Below are positions 58,170-64,000 of a stretch of DNA of 64,000 nt, in pieces. How positions within the stretch are numbered: the stretch's first letter is position 1; the number at the start of each line of letters is the position of its first letter. Origin of the DNA: Leptodontidium sp. MPI-SDFR-AT-0119 (taxonomy: Eukaryota; Ascomycota; Leotiomycetes; Helotiales; Leptodontidiaceae); the NCBI GenBank assembly GCA_020726505.1, contig JAHLEZ010000019.1:930001-994000 (forward strand), in the 5' to 3' direction. The position numbers and the translations under genes were made by a program. Below the pieces are notes generated by a model. The model ran no database searches. It had not been told where the DNA came from and saw only the letters and a list, made by a program, of their open reading frames with translations.

Positions 58170-58918
58170 TCTGTAACGCTTATTATAGATTAAAGGTATG
58201 ACTACAGTAGCGAAAGCAGCTCTTAGATTTAAATTTTTAAAATAAGATATGAAATAGAAATATTGACTTTTGGCCCAAGAGACGATCAGAGATTGTGGCG
58301 AGTTTATATTCTGTATATTACATCAGCCACCGAGAACGAAAATGAATTGGAGGTGTTGTGTGGGTGTGTGAAGATCGCTCCACTCCGATCCGAGGAGACA
58401 TGGCTGAGTCACCCGCCGAGCACGCAATTATCGCGTCTGTGACGCCTCGCTTTGTTGACTTCGAGAGAAAAAAAAATTTAAGAAAGAGAATACACCTCCT
58501 CGATAAGAAGGGGAACAGATTACCTATACTTTATTGTTTGTACTATTGTATTCAATTGTACTTAGGAACTGTTGAAAGCTGAAATTGTTAAAAATCTTTC
58601 AATGGGAGCAAGAAAGCAATAGAATAAGCGAAATAAATCAAGGCTTTTGTGGACCTCGAAAGAAAGTGGTTTGGAAATGGGGTTAAATTAGACTCGTGAG
58701 CATGAAATTATTCGATCGCCAGTCTATATATCGTCTACATTTTCTCTTTGCGCCTGACTAATAATTTTTCCTCGACTATTACTTCCAGGTTCCTCCCAAT
58801 TAGGTACTCCCTCTTAGTTACGCCTTCCCAATTACTCCCCTCCAGTTACTCCTTCCCAATCACTCTCTCTCAATTACTCCCTCCACCTCAAAAACTTCCC
58901 TAGAACAACATCATATAC
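58170..58918. other. promoter region of MFS gene / 3' region of reductase
   Basis: Contains imperfect repeats of a (C/T)AATTACTCC(C/T)TCC type at about 58800-58890. No gene recognised. Confidence 0.45.
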
Positions 58919-60334
58919 TCACTCCCTAGCCGGCACATTCGAAAACAATCCCACCAGCCCCTCAGCCAAAGTAGGATGCGTAATAACCAAATCCCTCACA
59001 TCAACATAACTCAGCCCCATCTTCATAGCCAACTGCACCACAGGCAACAGCTCACCAGCACCAAGTCCCAACGCCGTAAAGCCCAAAATGGTATCGTCAT
59101 CCGCGATCAACGTCTTCGCAAACCCAGCCGTATTCCCCAACGTCCTCGTCTTCAAGAACCCCGCCATCGGCATCTTCGCCACGCGGAACTCCACCGCCTT
59201 CGCCAACGCCTCGTGTTCGCGCAATCCGACGTGCGCGAGCTCGGGGGTCGTGTATAGCGTGAAGGGGATCTGCCGGCTGGATTTGCGGTTTGGTGGTTGG
59301 GCCTGCCCGAGCAGGATCGAGGATACGATGCGGAAGTCGTCGTAGGCTACGTGTGTGAAGTTTGGGGAGCCGGCGCAGTCGCCGACGGCGTAAACGTCTT
59401 TGCTTGTCGTTTCGAGGTTCTCGTCTGTGGTGATGTAGTTCTGGGGTGTGAGGGCGATGCCAGCTTCCTCGAGGCCGATGTTGGTGGTGTTTGGGAGACG
59501 GCCGGTTGCGCAGAGGATGTGAGAGCCTGTTATGGAGAAGGGTGCGTTGGATGAGGTGCCGGTGAGAGTTACAGAAGTACCGGATTGGCCTGTTACGTTG
59601 GTTATGGTGGTTGAGGTGATAATTTTGACGCCGTCTTTCTCGAGGACTTCTTGTAAAGCTGCGACGATGTCTTCGTCTTCCTTCTTCAACAACCGAGTGT
59701 TCCTCTCCAGCACAGTGACTTCGGCTCCGAGTCGTCGCATAGCCTGTGCAAACTCCAGGCCAATATAGCCACCACCTAGGATAATGAGATGACTTGGCAA
59801 GACATCCAATTCCAAGATCTCAATGTGCGTGAGTGGATTCGCTGCTTCCAATCCCGGGATATCGTCGATTCTCGCTCTCGACCCAGTAGAAACCACGACC
59901 TTATCCCCAGTCAAGACCCGCTTCTCACCATCCTTCCCAACGACCTCAATGCTCTTCTTTCCTACAAATGTTCCCTGTCCCCATACAAGCTCGACGCCAA
60001 ACTCCTCGAACTTGCCAGCATGCATATCCACCAACCCCGTGACCATTTCCCGCTTCCTCTCACGCACAACACTCATCGATACGTTCACCTTTTCAGGAGA
60101 GTTCAGGATACCGTAGGATTGACCTTGAGACGCTTCGTAGATGACGTTCGCTGTGTGGACGACGTTTTTGCTGGGAAGGCAGGCGATGGTGGGACATGAG
60201 CCTCCAAGCCAGCGACGCTCGATGACTGCACACCGTTTGTGACCTTGAGAGGCTAGAGTCCATGCAATGTATTTACCAGCCTCGCCGCTGCCGAGGACGA
60301 GGACATCGAAATGGTTTGGGTCTGCTGAAGACAT
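58919..60334 (-). CDS. FAD pyridine nucleotide-disulfide oxidoreductase (mercuric-reductase-like)
   Basis: An intronless gene of 471 residues from Met 60334. FAD is bound at VLVLGSGEAGKYIA. The redox-active disulfide is Cys47-x4-Cys52 in LGGSCPTIACLPSK. The NAD(P)H site is LIILGGGYIGLEFAQAM, and a second FAD motif is VYAVGDCAGSPNFTHVA. The C-terminal VITHPTLAEGL supplies the His/Glu base pair of class I enzymes. The overall pattern is that of the soluble fungal dihydrolipoamide-dehydrogenase/mercuric-reductase group; the N-terminal heavy-metal domain of true MerA is absent. The frame stays open upstream to 60517, adding 61 residues, but Met 60334 gives the family-typical start. It probably reduces an unidentified small-molecule substrate in the cytosol. 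Confidence 0.9.
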   Translation of the reverse strand: MSSADPNHFDVLVLGSGEAGKYIAWTLASQGHKRCAVIERRWLGGSCPTIACLPSKNVVHTANVIYEASQGQSYGILNSPEKVNVSMSVVRERKREMVTGLVDMHAGKFEEFGVELVWGQGTFVGKKSIEVVGKDGEKRVLTGDKVVVSTGSRARIDDIPGLEAANPLTHIEILELDVLPSHLIILGGGYIGLEFAQAMRRLGAEVTVLERNTRLLKKEDEDIVAALQEVLEKDGVKIITSTTITNVTGQSGTSVTLTGTSSNAPFSITGSHILCATGRLPNTTNIGLEEAGIALTPQNYITTDENLETTSKDVYAVGDCAGSPNFTHVAYDDFRIVSSILLGQAQPPNRKSSRQIPFTLYTTPELAHVGLREHEALAKAVEFRVAKMPMAGFLKTRTLGNTAGFAKTLIADDDTILGFTALGLGAGELLPVVQLAMKMGLSYVDVRDLVITHPTLAEGLVGLFSNVPARE

Positions 60335-63209
60335 GTTGTTGAAGCTGGGGTTAGATATCGTATTTGGTAGGAGGAACGAAGAAATCTCGGCGAAGATGTT
60401 GTGCTTTGAGTTATGTCTTTGGAAGTGTAGGCCAGTTGTTGAATTGATGGCCTGGCCATTATCAGAGAATATTGCTTGTACTTGTATCAAGATGTTTCTC
60501 GTGCAAGTCTTCGGCATTTGTTGTGTTCCTCCTTACTCATCCCGATGCACGCTTGCGATCTCGGGGATTGGTTGCTGCACCCCGGATTTAGCCCTGCATG
60601 ACACTGACTGATCCCGATGCATTCTCAAGAACACTGCCCTAGAAACACCTTGTCCTGCGCCGGGTAGGCTTAGTAGGACATGACTACTAAATCTATGGCT
60701 GTTGAATATAGGGTACTGCAGAATGTAGTGAGATCGATGACGAAGTGGCAGATCCCGACGGTGTTAGGCGTGCTGTACGTGCAACGAGAATCGTATGATG
60801 GAGTGATCTTAGTCATATGGGCTTGCAACTGATGTGACTATGCACGTCTATCGCCAATGACTGCGGTAAACAGTGATCGGCTAACTTGAACACAAACGTC
60901 TGTCGAGAACGAACGATTTGAATTTGGCGGAAGAATCAGACAATTTGCAATGGCTAAATGAAACCACATGAATGTGAACATGTGCCACGAGATGACAGCC
61001 TTATGACGCGGTCAGTACAGAAAAGCTCTTTGTATAGTATGCTCAAACGATCTCCTGATAATTGCATCATTGAAAGTTGAGCTATCAACTTCCCTTCTCG
61101 AAACGGGTACGAAAAAGTTTCCAACGATGGAGAAAAGGAAACAAATGAGCTCATCGAACGATGGAAATTATCCAGAAAATTCAGAAGGGAGCGAAACGAA
61201 ACAAAGGGTAACGTAACAGAATTCTGATTCCGCCCGTGACAGTTCCATAAATTTTGATTTCACCCCCAAATCATCTAGCCGTCCAAATAAGTTGAGGGGG
61301 GTCCGCGTTTCATGATTTGATGATAAGGTAGAATGATGGAGAAATTTTTGGGCCCATGGTATGTTATTAGTGGGTGATAAAGTATTTCCTATTGCATGCC
61401 ATCAACACGAACTCATCCCTGCATATTATGTGCAGTCGGAGCTCAACATCAGTGAATCTGTCGAGGCCAGGGAAGATATCTAGACCATCACACATCCAGA
61501 GTTCAAATGCCTGATCTGGTAAGTCCTGCGATTGAGGTTCAAAGTTTGCAAGATGCATCACTCTGCAAGTGTTGGGAATTGGGAAGCCTGCAGTCTGCAG
61601 ACTCCATCGGCTTGATACATTAAGTGATATGCTCGATATGGGAGATCTCAGTTGGAACCAAACTTTGTTTGCGGCGTGGAATTCCCTATCTCAAATACTC
61701 TTGTATTGGACTTTGATGCTGCAGCGTAAAATTCTCCTCAATGCCTAGAGCGTAACAGGTTGCCTTGAAAATTCGACGAGGTGGGATGGAACTAGGATAT
61801 GTATTCTGGACGATCAGTGTGGATCTGTGATATTTATCACCTTTTCTCAAGGCCGAAGAGTCTCAACACCGTTTTGGTGGTCGTCCGTCACCGCTTTGAG
61901 GGAGGCTAACTTTGATCCAACAAATCATGGGCAATGTATCTTGCCACAGGAAAACAATCTTTGGATCGGCTGTTGCTTTTTTTTGTCCAAGTCACCAAGC
62001 ACAAGTGCAAATTAAGCCGTATGACTTAGTGGAAGTCGAAAGATTGTCGATCTTCTAGCTTCGTCGTCATTGAATGCTGTGCGGCGGAAGGCCTGGGCTA
62101 TGAAAGCAGGCGAGAGTGGTGAAGTTTTAGGATTCAGCTGTACATTTGATGTCTAGAAAGGAAACAGTTTGACGTGGAACGTGTTGGTTTCTGGGAGTAT
62201 TTTTGTTGAAGCCAGCATTTCTTCCAGTCTATGATTGAAGTGAAGAGATGGAACGGTTTCAGGTGGACAGTGAATGGAAGTTGGGTTCTTCGCTTATTCT
62301 CTCGGTTCGGCGTAGCTTTGTTGACAACAACTTTTTTACGATCGCAGCCTCTAAATATACCAATGTCCAGACAAGCTGAATCAAGATGACCAAAGAAGAC
62401 GGAGAAGAAATACAGCGTGATAAGGGATTGCTTGACGGAGCGAGTAATCAAGTGACCTGCCACCTGTCAAGTGAAAAGCTAGATGCGTGAGGAGCAAGTG
62501 GGAAGTCGATCTCCCTAGCCCCCAAGGGAACAAACCCAAGACTTTCGACTTGGGATGCAGAACACGTTCTCGAGTACGGAATAATTATTGACTGAGATTC
62601 AACGTCCAAGATCAGTGTTTTAGGAATTGATTCCTTCAAAAGCTTACATGCAACAGTGTTCTCAGTCGGACTGAGCCCACCCGCCTCGCCAGCCTTAACT
62701 AAGTGCGGGCATGTCCATCAGTCCCTCGTGGAGGCTTTACGCGTCGAGGATTTGTCCGCAATCTGTCTTCAGGGGCTTTCTTGGTGCCGGAAACCCCGCC
62801 TTCAACCCCCATCTTTCAAAAGGTCTACTCTCAGCACATTTTTGAACGGATGCGATGGCATATACTCTAGCCAACCTGTCTAGGTCGCCTGGTCACATGA
62901 CACGGGCAAAAACACTTTAAGCCCGAGTGCTTATCCCGCGCCGGGCTGCATCAATATCTTCATGCCCTTGGGATTGGCCCAAATCCTCTAGCTGAGTACT
63001 CGAGCAAGGCAGACTCAGTCGAGAGACATGTTACACAAGATATCACCTGAGACTTGCACCTCGAAGTCGGGGTCAACCCGATCTCCTCGACCGCGCTGCC
63101 CTACTTGAACTGATCCGCATACTGTTTTGTTAACTGCTCCCTTGAAAGTATATCTGCAATCTTCTAATATTGCAGAGGTCCCTCAAGCGATCTTGGAGGT
63201 GGCAAGGAA
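60335..63209. other. 2.9-kb gap, no gene recognised
   Basis: Many short frames on both strands without motifs. No repeat arms or RNA genes were recognised by eye. Confidence 0.5.
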
Positions 63210-64000
63210 ATGACAGCCCTCTGCCCACAGCCCGTACCTGGGCCATCCAGCGAGGTTGGCTTGGACAAATGCTGGTTTCTGAACACCAAGCCAGACCTCA
63301 ATATATCTAATCTTCTATCTGCCCTAGCCGCAAGTACTGAGTTCGAATCTGCCGATCCACGAAGTGCTGCGGGGGATTGTCGTTGACGCACAACACCTTC
63401 AACGGCTCTTCCTCCCCCGTCGAAGGGCGCGAGCAAGCGCAACTCGCAGAGACAATCGAAACGAGAGGAGGCTCCTGATCGATTGGGAAATGGTGCCGGT
63501 GATGGTAGAAAGGGTGATGGTGATGGTAGAGGTGGAGGTGGAGGAGGAGGACGGAAAGGCGCAGGTCGAAGTTCACAACCAGCGGTTGCCATCCCACATG
63601 AGATGAACAAATATTGGATTCCCCATGTGGACATAAATAAGAAGGTCATCACTCAGGAAATCCAACTTTACTTAGGGCCGGAGTCTACCGTTAGACCTTA
63701 CACACAAGAAGTTGGTACTGTACATGTGGACAAGATGGAGATGTTCGCTGACCGATATTTACGGTGAAGACGGGTTTCTCATCACAACTCCAGGAGAGTG
63801 TCTGACGGATGTAGGACCCATCGGGAGCCTCCACGTATACACGAGGCTGACAATTTCACCAGGAGCAAATTGATGATATCTGTCGCAAGTCAAAAGAGGT
63901 GTGGGAAAGACAGGCTGCAAAACAGACCAACACGGAAGCCACGCGACTACTCCTACGACCCTTACACCAAGCCATTCGAATTGATGATATTGAAGCCTCA
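63210..64000 (+). CDS. conserved fungal protein of unknown function, cut by window edge and carrying an in-frame TGA
   Basis: The frame from ATG 63210 reads MTALCPQPVPGPSSEVGL to AAGDCR, then meets TGA at 63384-63386. It continues in the same frame with RTTPSTALPPPSKGASKR, a Gly-rich run (around 63525-63560) and the conserved block MNKYWIPHVDINKKVITQEI, then LYLGPESTVRPYTQE. Two probable introns follow: donor at about 63716 with acceptor before ACGGGTTTCTC, and a second ending CAG before GAGCAAATTG. They lead to GFLITTPGE and EQIDDICRKSKEVWERQ. That block order (xYWxP..DI...VI...I..YLG...VRPY, then GFLI...LT..QI.D) belongs to an expanded family in Leotiomycetes that I know only as hypothetical. 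Whether the TGA is real, spliced out or a defect is open. The 3' end lies outside the window. Confidence 0.5.

Overview
The window comes from the nuclear genome of a filamentous ascomycete (Pezizomycotina; Helotiales/Leotiomycetes is my inference). The evidence is short introns of about 45-75 nt with GT...AG borders, Zn(II)2Cys6 regulators, a HET-domain protein, a CFEM/Pth11-type receptor, a fungal class 3 lipase and long AT-rich gene-poor gaps. Where possible I rebuilt exon structures by hand by matching splice phase and protein motifs. No sequence search was run, so every family name rests on motif recognition.

Layout, left to right. 1-8.7 kb: a 41-bp-arm inverted-repeat element, a decayed 3'-5' exonuclease gene, an intact Zn2Cys6 regulator and an F-box protein, the last three on the minus strand. 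9.8-21.1 kb: unrecognised membrane-protein reading frames, a Gfd2-like DEDD nuclease-fold protein, a large GT2 membrane protein with altered catalytic motifs, a DUF1275 membrane protein, an AlkB dioxygenase and a secreted DJ-1/PfpI protein. 22-31.7 kb is an accessory block: a tRNA-like gene with an oversized anticodon loop, a bacterial-type gene pair (decayed MazG-like pyrophosphohydrolase overlapping an intact GIY-YIG nuclease/DUF2075 helicase), a HET-domain gene, a TA-flanked MITE 6 bp after the HET stop, and a zinc-cluster regulator broken by several mutations. 31.8-43.9 kb: a CFEM-containing Pth11-like receptor, a lipase and an amino acid permease. 45-64 kb is more conventional and intron-rich: a WD40-like protein, a PLP enzyme, a small protein with an internal duplication, an MFS transporter, a flavin disulfide reductase, and an incomplete conserved gene at the right edge.

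The most interesting feature is at 23.27-25.26 kb. A 589-residue intronless protein carries a complete GIY-YIG nuclease motif set followed by complete superfamily-1-like helicase motifs of the DUF2075 / Schlafen-group-3 type. Its start codon lies inside the 3' end of a MazG-like reading frame in another frame. Such an overlap is usual for translationally coupled bacterial genes and unusual for fungi. The MazG-like partner is interrupted by a stop, a frame change and an internal deletion, while the nuclease-helicase is open from start to stop. I infer that a two-gene bacterial operon, plausibly a nucleic-acid defence module, entered the fungal genome and that only one partner stayed intact. It lies about 800 bp upstream of a HET gene, a fungal self/non-self recognition type.

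Limits: gene ends at the window edge, the 5' exon of the DJ-1 gene, the tRNA anticodon and the 9.8-11 kb membrane-protein gene model are unresolved.
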